64,000 bases of DNA. It comes from Acinetobacter venetianus RAG-1 = CIP 110063 (GTDB lineage Bacteria; Pseudomonadota; Gammaproteobacteria; Pseudomonadales; Moraxellaceae). Location of the stretch: the NCBI RefSeq assembly GCF_000368585.1, contig NZ_KB849557.1:539615-603614 (forward strand), given 5' to 3'. Each line of letters begins with the position of its first letter. Position 1 is the stretch's first letter. The notes beneath the pieces were generated by a model. That model had not been told where the DNA came from. It saw only the letters and a program-made list of their open reading frames with translations, and did no database searches. This document shows positions 8,189 to 15,282 of the stretch, in pieces. A program made the translations under genes and the position numbers.

Positions 8189-9823
8189 CTAGCGACTATT
8201 TAATTCAACAATTTCCGCTAAACTAATTTTCTGCTTATATAACCGCTGTAAGACCAATAAATATCGCTCAGCCTCTTCAGCTTTCTGATTATATGCAAGG
8301 AGTTGAGCATACTTCTTCAGGTTGTATGGAGTCGCTTTATTTTTTACCATTTCACCCAGTAGACTCAAGTCATGTTCCGACATTTTAGTTTTAGGATTCA
8401 AAGCAATCCAATCTAATCGTTTGTGAAACTGTGTCAGAATCAAGATTTTTGAACTACCCAAAATTTCTTCTGTTGGCTGCTTACCTTTAAAGACCAGTCG
8501 ACTGTTGTCTTGGAAAAGCTTGTAGTCTCTCCAAATCAAAAGAAAAACAACCAGCGCCATCAACCCAATACAACGGATCACATTTTGATTGAGCACAATA
8601 CTTTTTAGATTTGGTGTTTGAGCTTGCACCAAACCTAATAGAAAACCTAAAGGTAATAAAAAATAAGCATAACGCTGAGGAAATTCCAGTAGAGCATGGA
8701 TTAAGATTGCACTTACCATGAGTAATGCAATGATAGACGTCATATCTTTTGCATTTTTACTCAGCCAAAACAGCCACAATGCTACATATGTAATGATCAA
8801 AAGACCAAGCGGCACCCCATTCCATACCAGCAGATCTAATAAAACATTGTGCGCACTATTAAACCAGACTTGAACGGTATTAAATTGAATACTTTCGACT
8901 ACTGCTATACTTGTTTGGTTCCAACCATAGCCCAATAAAGGCCTCTCAGCAATCGCGTGCAGAATTTGCATCCACATCCCTAAACGTTCATGCCCAGAAC
9001 CAGCGCGTTGAGCAATTGACGCTGTCTGCGTAACGCCAGTATCAAGACTTGAAGTCAAAATCTGTGTAAATAAAGGCAACACATATGCAGCCAAGACGAA
9101 ATAAAAAGCTGTCCATAGCAATAATTTAGGAAAATTAAATCGTGGTGAATTTCGATATTGTTTATAAATCCAATATAAGAAGAAGAAAATGCATACGATC
9201 CAAGATGTTCTAGATTGAGTAAGAACAGTTGCAAAAAGAATGATGCTACTTATTGGGATGAGCAGCCATAATGTCAGTTTTCTCTTTTCATATAAGTACA
9301 AAGCTCCCATTAATCCGATAATTAAAAAAGTAGCTAAATTATTAGGCTGGCCAAAATTTGCATAAGGGCGACTCCCCCTCAACCCCATTACTACATCGAA
9401 ATGGCTTTCAAGGTTTAGCCATTGCAAGATTGCCATAATGGAACTTATAAAAGATATACTGAACAATAAATAGCTTGCACCGAGCATGATTCTTTCACGC
9501 TGTTCTGATTGCAAAGATAAGTTATATCCAATAACGATCATCAACCAAAATATGAATAGATATGAAAAGCTTAGGAGTGCAACACTAAAATCAGTAATTA
9601 ACCCGAAGCCACATTGAACTAAAGGGATAAAAGTAAGCACCAGTATCAGAATTTGAGGGCGAGCAATTTTTATATTTTTATTAAGAAATATAGTAATTAG
9701 TGCCAGACTAGCGCCAAAACTCGCCAACTCACTCGAGAACGTCACCCAAGGATAAGTGTGAAATGGCGAGAGCCAAGCAAAACCAAACAGCACCACTGCG
9801 AGTAATAGACACAAAATTTGCAT
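8189..9823 (-). CDS. pglL: PglL-type O-oligosaccharyltransferase
   Basis: A 544-residue polytopic membrane protein with about ten or more hydrophobic segments and a soluble C-terminal tail. The PglL signature SRPYANFGQPNNLATFL lies near residue 155. The Wzy_C/WaaL-like catalytic loop contains WFNSAHNVLLDLLVWNGVP. Enzymes of this family move a preassembled glycan from undecaprenyl diphosphate to Ser/Thr of exported proteins. In Acinetobacter a pilin-specific member lies beside the pilin gene near bfr, and this copy fits that position. Here several arabinofuranose-donor genes lie between it and the pilins. Whether it serves a pilin, general protein glycosylation or both cannot be read from sequence. 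Confidence 0.9.
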   Translation of the reverse strand: MQILCLLLAVVLFGFAWLSPFHTYPWVTFSSELASFGASLALITIFLNKNIKIARPQILILVLTFIPLVQCGFGLITDFSVALLSFSYLFIFWLMIVIGYNLSLQSEQRERIMLGASYLLFSISFISSIMAILQWLNLESHFDVVMGLRGSRPYANFGQPNNLATFLIIGLMGALYLYEKRKLTLWLLIPISSIILFATVLTQSRTSWIVCIFFFLYWIYKQYRNSPRFNFPKLLLWTAFYFVLAAYVLPLFTQILTSSLDTGVTQTASIAQRAGSGHERLGMWMQILHAIAERPLLGYGWNQTSIAVVESIQFNTVQVWFNSAHNVLLDLLVWNGVPLGLLIITYVALWLFWLSKNAKDMTSIIALLMVSAILIHALLEFPQRYAYFLLPLGFLLGLVQAQTPNLKSIVLNQNVIRCIGLMALVVFLLIWRDYKLFQDNSRLVFKGKQPTEEILGSSKILILTQFHKRLDWIALNPKTKMSEHDLSLLGEMVKNKATPYNLKKYAQLLAYNQKAEEAERYLLVLQRLYKQKISLAEIVELNSR

Positions 9824-9900
9824 ATCGTGATAGAAACTGAAATATTCTCTGAATAATATACAAATAAACTGACTAAATTGCTCTTAGTCGAAAAAAATCT

Positions 9901-10650
9901 TTAGATATCTAATCTTTTAAAAATGAAAAAAGGCAACTTTTTTATAATAAACATTATAGTTCTCCATATTTTAGGAGCATAGATTATACTTTTCTCTTTT
10001 TCGACACCCACAACTATCATCTTTGCAACATCATCCACAGAAGCTAATTTTTCTCCTTGATTTACCAAATGCTGAGTCATTGACGTTGCTGTCGGGCCAG
10101 GCTTTATAAGACTGATGCTAATATCTTGTTTTAACAATGCAATCTTGTGTTGAAGTCCTTCAGTATAGGTTGAAATAAATGCCTTTGTTGCACCATATAA
10201 ATAATTTGCTTTACGCCCACGATCACCAGCCACAGAGCTAAAAACACCAATTTTCCCGCTATTTTGAAGTGCCATTCTGTTATAAATAGTATCTAAACAC
10301 AGCGCCACAGATCCGCAGTTAATATCGATCAAATCAATTATTTGATCAGGTGTCAAGTTACTCTCATCGTGATACATATGACCCTGCACAATCAAAGCAA
10401 TATCAATTTTTGTCCTCTCAAATTCATTTACCAAAATTTGCTTAAACTTCTCCAACTGACCAAAATCCAAACTAATTTGATGCAGCACAATATTAGGATA
10501 ACGAACATGTAAGTCATTACACAAATCCTTTGACTTTAAAGCATTTCTAGAAATTAATATAAATTCTAGAGACTCTTCTAGAACACACCATTGCCTAATA
10601 CAAGCTTGAGCAATCGAGGACGTCGCCCCAACAATCAAAACAGTTTTCAT
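9901..10650 (-). CDS. dprE2: DprE2-like decaprenylphosphoryl-2-keto-pentose reductase (SDR)
   Basis: A 249-residue short-chain dehydrogenase. The N-terminal nucleotide-binding motif is the DprE2-like GATSSIAQA, and the active site has YLYGATK with Tyr and Lys spaced as in YxxxK, preceded by FSSVAGDRGR. With DprE1 it would epimerise polyprenyl-phosphoryl ribose at C2 to arabinose; this is the NADH-dependent reduction step. The ATG at 10650 follows GGGGAG by seven bases and lies four bases past the dprE1 stop, so a TTG start at 10665 is unlikely. The order gtrA-dprE1-dprE2 matches the mycobacterial locus. Its substrate is inferred from family and neighbours. Confidence 0.85.
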   Translation of the reverse strand: MKTVLIVGATSSIAQACIRQWCVLEESLEFILISRNALKSKDLCNDLHVRYPNIVLHQISLDFGQLEKFKQILVNEFERTKIDIALIVQGHMYHDESNLTPDQIIDLIDINCGSVALCLDTIYNRMALQNSGKIGVFSSVAGDRGRKANYLYGATKAFISTYTEGLQHKIALLKQDISISLIKPGPTATSMTQHLVNQGEKLASVDDVAKMIVVGVEKEKSIIYAPKIWRTIMFIIKKLPFFIFKRLDI

Positions 10651-10654
10651 CCAT

Positions 10655-11953
10655 TTACTCCCCAAATAACCTTAATGCCATATCAGAACTTAATGCTGGA
10701 TCTCTTAGTTTTTTAAATTCAGTTGCTTCTGGATACATCTTTTCAAATAGCTCTTTGCTCATTCTAGCATCCTTAGCTAAATACAATCGACCTCCAGCTT
10801 TCAATACAACCTTATCTAATAAATCGAATAATTCTAAAGTTTTCGTACCTAGATTTGGAAAATCCAATGCCAAAGTGATTCCTTCAATTGGAAAACTCAA
10901 CAACCCCTCACTTCTAACATTACCAAAAACCTTAAGAACCACCAAAAAGGAACCTTGTTGTGCTACTTGTAATAATTCCAAAATTTCTTCAATCGCACAT
11001 GCCGCCGCCCCAAGTGGGATAACACACTGATATTGATAAAAACCCTTTCTTCCATATAACACGTTCCAGTTTTCAATATTGTCTAACGGATACTGGAAAT
11101 CATAAAAGTGCTGCAAATAACTACCACCTTGTTTCTTTGCATTTACAAAATAATAAAATTGGTTGAATAGTTTCAAAGATGCTTTATTAATTAATGAGAT
11201 AGGTGGCAAAAATGGGATCTTTTTGGGGTCACTTTTATTAGCAATACATGGTTTAGATGTCTCAAGATGGTTTGCTCTAATAAAAACTCCTCTAAAATTT
11301 TTTCCACTAAGACAGTCAATCCAAGAAACTGTATACTCCCAATCATCTGCAGATTCTTTATTTAAATTTAGAAACTCCGTTACTCCCTTAAATGATTTGT
11401 ATTCAACATTGAGATAAGGGGAAACCACTGGCATGAGTCTAATTTTTGCAGAAACAATAATCCCTGTTAATCCTATACCACCTATAGTTGCATAGAAAAT
11501 CTCTTTATTTGTTTGCCTAGTACAAATCAATAACTCGCCAGAGGATCTCAACAACTCTATTTCCAATACATGATGACCAAAGTTTCCTCTTATATGATGA
11601 TTTTTACCATGTACATCATTGGCTATCGCACCACCTACGGTAATTAATTGAGTACCAGGAGTGACTGGCAACATCCATCCTTTTGATATAAAAACATCCT
11701 GAATATCCTTTAAAAGAATGCCTGCCTCGCAGGTCAAGATCCCACTGGCAGGATCAAAGCTTCTAAAAAAATTTAGAATTGAAGTTTTTACAATTACTTG
11801 GTTAGTATTTAAGCATACATCTCCATAGCTACGAGCACTTCCTTGAACTAAAAGTTTTTTATTATTCTTGAATATTCTTTTTAATGCATAACGATCCACA
11901 AGCTTTACTTGACAGTCGCTAGGATACAATCTCCCCCAACTCCATAACTTCAT
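10655..11953 (-). CDS. dprE1: DprE1-like decaprenylphosphoryl-beta-D-ribose 2'-oxidase
   Basis: A 432-residue FAD oxidoreductase of the vanillyl-alcohol-oxidase fold. The FAD-binding half has VQGSARSYGD (36-45), LPVTPGTQLITVGGAIANDV (95-114) and HGKNHH (115-120), whose first His is the expected covalent FAD site. The C-terminal half has LVVLKVFG, SFPIEG and GGRLYLAKDAR with the catalytic-region Lys. It would oxidise polyprenyl-phosphoryl ribose at C2, and DprE2 would then reduce the product to the arabinose epimer. Ala362 lies where M. tuberculosis DprE1 has Cys387, the benzothiazinone target. The gene follows gtrA by three bases and precedes dprE2 by four, a tight operon. Confidence 0.9.
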   Translation of the reverse strand: MKLWSWGRLYPSDCQVKLVDRYALKRIFKNNKKLLVQGSARSYGDVCLNTNQVIVKTSILNFFRSFDPASGILTCEAGILLKDIQDVFISKGWMLPVTPGTQLITVGGAIANDVHGKNHHIRGNFGHHVLEIELLRSSGELLICTRQTNKEIFYATIGGIGLTGIIVSAKIRLMPVVSPYLNVEYKSFKGVTEFLNLNKESADDWEYTVSWIDCLSGKNFRGVFIRANHLETSKPCIANKSDPKKIPFLPPISLINKASLKLFNQFYYFVNAKKQGGSYLQHFYDFQYPLDNIENWNVLYGRKGFYQYQCVIPLGAAACAIEEILELLQVAQQGSFLVVLKVFGNVRSEGLLSFPIEGITLALDFPNLGTKTLELFDLLDKVVLKAGGRLYLAKDARMSKELFEKMYPEATEFKKLRDPALSSDMALRLFGE

Positions 11954-11956
11954 TAT

Positions 11957-12361
11957 TTAACCCTCTCTTTTAGACGTAAAAACATATTTTTTATCTAAAA
12001 AGTACTTCGAAAGGTATCCTAATATCAATCCCAATCCCCCCCCTACATATTTCATAACATCAGTTCCCCAAATGTAATAAAAACTAAGTTCAAAGCCCCA
12101 AAAAATTAGAGTTGTAATTAACCCCATAACACTATATAGAAAAAAAAGTATAAAATTGTGGCCATGCGATTTAACTAAATATTTAAATATGTAGTGTTTA
12201 TCTAAAAAGAATTTGATGATAAGCCCTGCTATGGTACCTAAAAAGATACTTAGCCATAACCTATAAGTTCCTAAATAAACTGTTAAAGTTAGCTCTTGTA
12301 CTAAAAAATTAACAATCATTGCAATGAAAGCAAAAAGACTATAATAAATAACAAGTTTCAT
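11957..12361 (-). CDS. GtrA-family membrane protein (Rv3789-like)
   Basis: A 134-residue protein with four predicted membrane helices and the repeated GtrA motif: KFFLDKHYIF at about 50-59 and KYFLDKKYVF near the C-terminus. GtrA proteins are linked to membrane translocation of polyprenyl-linked sugars or anchor glycosyltransferase complexes. In mycobacteria Rv3789 of this family sits directly before dprE1 and dprE2, as here. A role in presenting polyprenyl-P-arabinose to the periplasmic side, or in recruiting the enzyme complex, is inference. It starts 64 bases from the divergent ubiA-type gene, so both promoters must share that short gap. Confidence 0.8.
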   Translation of the reverse strand: MKLVIYYSLFAFIAMIVNFLVQELTLTVYLGTYRLWLSIFLGTIAGLIIKFFLDKHYIFKYLVKSHGHNFILFFLYSVMGLITTLIFWGFELSFYYIWGTDVMKYVGGGLGLILGYLSKYFLDKKYVFTSKREG

Positions 12362-12425
12362 CTATACTTCTTGCTTACTAAATAAATTGATAAATTTTAC
12401 ATGGAATTTTTGGGGAAAACATCGA

Positions 12426-13280
12426 ATGTCTTCAACTTTTTGGGGGCTTATTAAGCTTTGTAGGCCTAAGCAATGGATCAAAAATTTATTCGTACTCGCT
12501 CCGCTTCTTTTCGCAGGTTTATTTACAGATTTTAATAGCATAATTTCAGCGTTTACAGCTATGCTTCTCTTCTGTATTGCATCATCAGCAACCTATATCC
12601 TAAATGACTTAAAGGATATTGAAAAAGATCGACTGCATCCCAAAAAAAGTAAGACACGCCCATTAGCATCAGGTGCAGTGATACCTAAACAAGCTAAAAT
12701 ACTAATGTTTGCTTTTTATATCTTTTTAGCTATTTCTTCTTTTTTCTTTCCACTTATACTAGCTGTTATTGTAAGTTATTTACTTCTAAACTTTCTCTAT
12801 TCACACTATTTAAAGCACCAACCTGTATTGGACATTTTTACTATAGCTATAGGTTTTGTACTTCGTGTATATGCTGGTGCCGTTGCAATTAATGTTCCTG
12901 TATCAAGCTGGATGTTTATTACGACACTATGCTTGGCTTTATATTTAGCATCTATTAAACGCCGTCAAGAATTAACAGCTCATGGCGTAACGAGTAGAAA
13001 ATCCTTAGAAAGTTACTCTCTGTATTTATTAAATCGCTATGCAGAAATGTCCGCAATTGGTGCGCTTTTATTTTATAGTATCTTCGTTATGTCTGAACGA
13101 CCTAAATTGGTAATTACAATCCCCTTAGTCATCTTTGGAATGTTCCGTTATTGGTATATTACTGATATACATAATGAAGGCGAATCTCCAACAGATGCAA
13201 TCCTATCAGATAAGCAACTATTAATAACTGGAAGTCTATGGATTATCACTTGCATTTATGGGTTACTTCTTGCTAAATAA
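12426..13280 (+). CDS. UbiA-family decaprenyl-phosphate phosphoribosyltransferase-like protein
   Basis: A 284-residue UbiA-type membrane prenyltransferase. The first Asp-rich site is in YILNDLKDIEKDRLHPKK, and the second conserved region is DIFTIAIGFVLRVYAGAVA. The late NEGESPTDAILSDKQL segment resembles the phosphoribosyltransferase branch (M. tuberculosis Rv3806c), not the quinone branch. It would transfer 5-phosphoribose from PRPP to polyprenyl phosphate, the first committed step to the arabinofuranose donor. The ATG at 12426 follows GGGGA by nine bases; an upstream in-frame TTG at 12387 is less likely. It is followed 12 bases later by a phosphatase-like gene, mirroring Rv3806c-Rv3807c in function if not in family. 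Confidence 0.87.
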   Translation: MSSTFWGLIKLCRPKQWIKNLFVLAPLLFAGLFTDFNSIISAFTAMLLFCIASSATYILNDLKDIEKDRLHPKKSKTRPLASGAVIPKQAKILMFAFYIFLAISSFFFPLILAVIVSYLLLNFLYSHYLKHQPVLDIFTIAIGFVLRVYAGAVAINVPVSSWMFITTLCLALYLASIKRRQELTAHGVTSRKSLESYSLYLLNRYAEMSAIGALLFYSIFVMSERPKLVITIPLVIFGMFRYWYITDIHNEGESPTDAILSDKQLLITGSLWIITCIYGLLLAK

Positions 13281-13292
13281 AGGAATTATATA

Positions 13293-13691
13293 ATGGATTA
13301 TTCATATTTAATCACTCCTTTTTTAGCATGGTTAATATGCGGGCTAACGAAGTTTTTAGTTAACAGTATAAAGTCAAAACGTCTAGCTTTTGATTTAATT
13401 GGTTACGGAGGTATGCCTAGTAACCACAGTGCAATTGTAAGTAGTATGGTTAGCTTAATAGCATTCAAAGAAGGAATTGATAGTTCAGCATTTGGTGTAT
13501 CATTAACATTAGCTTTTATCGTGATTCTTGATGCTAATAGTCTACGACAACAAATTGGCAAACATGCAAAAGCAATAAACGAAATAAATAGTAATGGAAA
13601 TATAAAATTAAGAGAGCGAATTGGTCATACTAAGTTAGAGATATTAGTAGGAATTTTAATTGGAATGATCACTGGTCTATTTATAGCATAA
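13293..13691 (+). CDS. Divergent PAP2 (DUF212) membrane protein, candidate lipid-phosphate phosphatase
   Basis: A 132-residue membrane protein of the divergent PAP2/DUF212 (YuiD-like) family. The conserved motifs are GGMPSNHSAIVSSM and, near the end, RERIGHTKLEILVGILIG; the SNH and GHT segments are the PAP2-like catalytic elements. Coupled to the UbiA-type gene, it is the natural candidate to remove the 5-phosphate from polyprenyl-phosphoryl-5-phosphoribose, the step assigned to Rv3807c in mycobacteria. The activity is inferred from motif and position. It ends convergently with the second pilin gene across an AT-rich gap of about 250 bases in which I see no clear terminator. Confidence 0.75.
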   Translation: MDYSYLITPFLAWLICGLTKFLVNSIKSKRLAFDLIGYGGMPSNHSAIVSSMVSLIAFKEGIDSSAFGVSLTLAFIVILDANSLRQQIGKHAKAINEINSNGNIKLRERIGHTKLEILVGILIGMITGLFIA

Positions 13692-13937
13692 AGTTTTATT
13701 ATTTTTATCAAGTATACGGCTGATAGCGTAACATTTTCTTTAAATAATATTATTTTAATTCTTTCTTAAAATATTTAACTAAGCTCAACCAATTATTTTC
13801 CTTATCTTCCAGAAGTATATTTACCAAAAATAAAATTAGAAAATATACTCATTCCTATTAAATATATCAATTTCGATAGTATAAAATAAATATAGAAAAT
13901 TAGCTATCTTCATAAATTCAGCTTAACTAAGTTTTAA

Positions 13938-14375
13938 TTACTTACATGCATTAGGTCTATATCTTTTTTCTATTGTTCCTGGAGTACATGTCCAAGTTGC
14001 TGCCCCGTCAGATGTTTCAAAGAAAATCGTTTGCCCACTAGCTACTCCTGTAGTCATTGTCATTGTAATATAACCACTAGGATACGATCCGATAATCGTA
14101 GAAGACATACTAGAATACTTTCCAATTAAATTTACATTAATTTCTCCGCTGCTCGGCACCGCATTCACACCAACTAATCGAGTTGGCCATGCTGCATGAT
14201 TCCATCCATAATCCCCCAGTGTAGACTTCATACCTGAACCCAATATTATTGCTTCAGAAACTTGCGCTCGGGTCATATAATCCTGATAGGCTGGAACAGC
14301 TATGGCAGCAAGGATACCAATAATTGCCACCACAATCATTAATTCTATTAATGTAAATCCATTTGATTTATTCAT
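13938..14375 (-). CDS. Second type IV pilin (PilA/ComP-like)
   Basis: A 145-residue type IVa pilin. Prepilin cleavage is expected after MNKSNG, leaving [18 protein letters not shown] with Glu5. Two C-terminal Cys (TWTC and NACK) frame a short disulfide loop of 13 residues. The body parallels the pilin at 17.2-17.7 kb segment by segment (for example [17 protein letters not shown] against [17 protein letters not shown]) but has diverged and has a shorter D-loop. It looks intact, not a pseudogene. A sigma-54-like element lies just upstream. It could be an alternative major pilin, a ComP-like DNA-uptake pilin, or the substrate of one of the two glycosylation enzymes at this locus. Confidence 0.88.
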   Translation of the reverse strand: MNKSNGFTLIELMIVVAIIGILAAIAVPAYQDYMTRAQVSEAIILGSGMKSTLGDYGWNHAAWPTRLVGVNAVPSSGEINVNLIGKYSSMSSTIIGSYPSGYITMTMTTGVASGQTIFFETSDGAATWTCTPGTIEKRYRPNACK

Positions 14376-14408
14376 TTGAGTAATTCCGACTTAACTTTTA
14401 GTTATATA

Positions 14409-14425
14409 ATCAAAATTCATGCCAA
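14409..14425 (-). promoter_or_regulatory. Possible sigma-54 promoter for the second pilin
   Basis: On the minus strand the sequence TTGGCATGAATTTTGAT matches the -24/-12 pattern YTGGCACGRNNNTTGCW except for T in CACG and A instead of C in the -12 GC. It lies about 34 bases before the start codon. The imperfect -12 makes it weaker evidence than the element before the other pilin. Confidence 0.45.
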
Positions 14426-14510
14426 AAAAATAAATAGATAAAAATCAAACAGATATAAAAAAATTAATAAAAATGATTTGACGCTCGGTGTCACATTATG
14501 TCACCAAAAA

Positions 14511-15248
14511 TCAATTCCAAGGCCTTAAATTTATTATACCTAATGGTTCCCCCTTAGAATTAAACAATGCAACCATGTCTAATTCTGAAGCTTTAACAGG
14601 TAGCCAGCCAGATGCTGTTTTATAATCTAGTAACTCCTTTGCAATAGCCTCTTGTGCATTGAATTTATTTAGATCTTTTAATGGTTTCAAACGTCTAATA
14701 ATATCATTTGACTGAACAGCTATTGGATTAAAAGCCTCAGGCCTTGTTGCTAAGCTTATACCTTTGAATATTTCATCTTCTTTTTGCTGCTTTGCAACTT
14801 CAGCATTTGTAGAGTACGTAGCAGCAATCCATTCAGGGTGAGACAATAACTTTTTATGTATATGGTTTTGACTATTAGATTGAACATCAATTGGTGCTAC
14901 AATTTCTAAATCATCTACAACAAACACTAACCAAGCTGCTCGCCCAACACTCATTGTATACAAGCCATATCCATACGCTGAAAGTTGTAAAATCAAAATA
15001 ACACATAGATCAAGAATAAACTTTTGCCGATCTTTTTTAAGGATTAAACCTGTGAATATAGGTCCAAGGAATAAATCTATAACTAACATAATTAAGTATA
15101 TTTTTGTCACGCCCATGGCTATATCCAAAGGATGTGGGTACCACAAAAAAAATACTAAATATAAAGCAATAAGGCCCAGTAGCATAGAAAATATAAAATG
15201 ATACCCCATAGCCTTAAATCTTTCTTTTATCAGAACCTTCTGTTCCAT
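14511..15248 (-). CDS. TfpX/TfpZ-family type IV pilin accessory protein
   Basis: About 245 residues from the ATG at 15248. A TTG at 15293 would overlap the upstream gene and add 15 residues, so the start is uncertain. The N-terminal half has three to four membrane helices (GYHFIFSMLLGLIALYLVFF and LDIAMGVTKIYLIMLVIDLF), then the family motif GRAAWLVFVVDDLEIV, then a periplasmic domain of about 130 residues. In P. aeruginosa, TfpX and TfpZ are encoded beside specific pilin alleles and assist their assembly or stability, probably as pilin-specific chaperones. Here it follows the GT-C gene by 34 bases, reproducing the order pilin, glycosyltransferase, accessory of the group IV pilin locus. Strongly AT-rich, like its neighbours. 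Confidence 0.85.
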   Translation of the reverse strand: MEQKVLIKERFKAMGYHFIFSMLLGLIALYLVFFLWYPHPLDIAMGVTKIYLIMLVIDLFLGPIFTGLILKKDRQKFILDLCVILILQLSAYGYGLYTMSVGRAAWLVFVVDDLEIVAPIDVQSNSQNHIHKKLLSHPEWIAATYSTNAEVAKQQKEDEIFKGISLATRPEAFNPIAVQSNDIIRRLKPLKDLNKFNAQEAIAKELLDYKTASGWLPVKASELDMVALFNSKGEPLGIINLRPWN

Positions 15249-15282
15249 ATTGCTTTTATATCCTATATAGATGGAAACTTCA

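Noticed and set aside
10755..11417. Plus-strand open frames across dprE1
   Set aside because: Short, antisense to a clear oxidoreductase gene and without motifs.
13938..14375. Second pilin as a pseudogene or silent cassette
   Set aside because: The frame is intact with leader, Glu5, helix and both Cys, and a promoter-like element precedes it.
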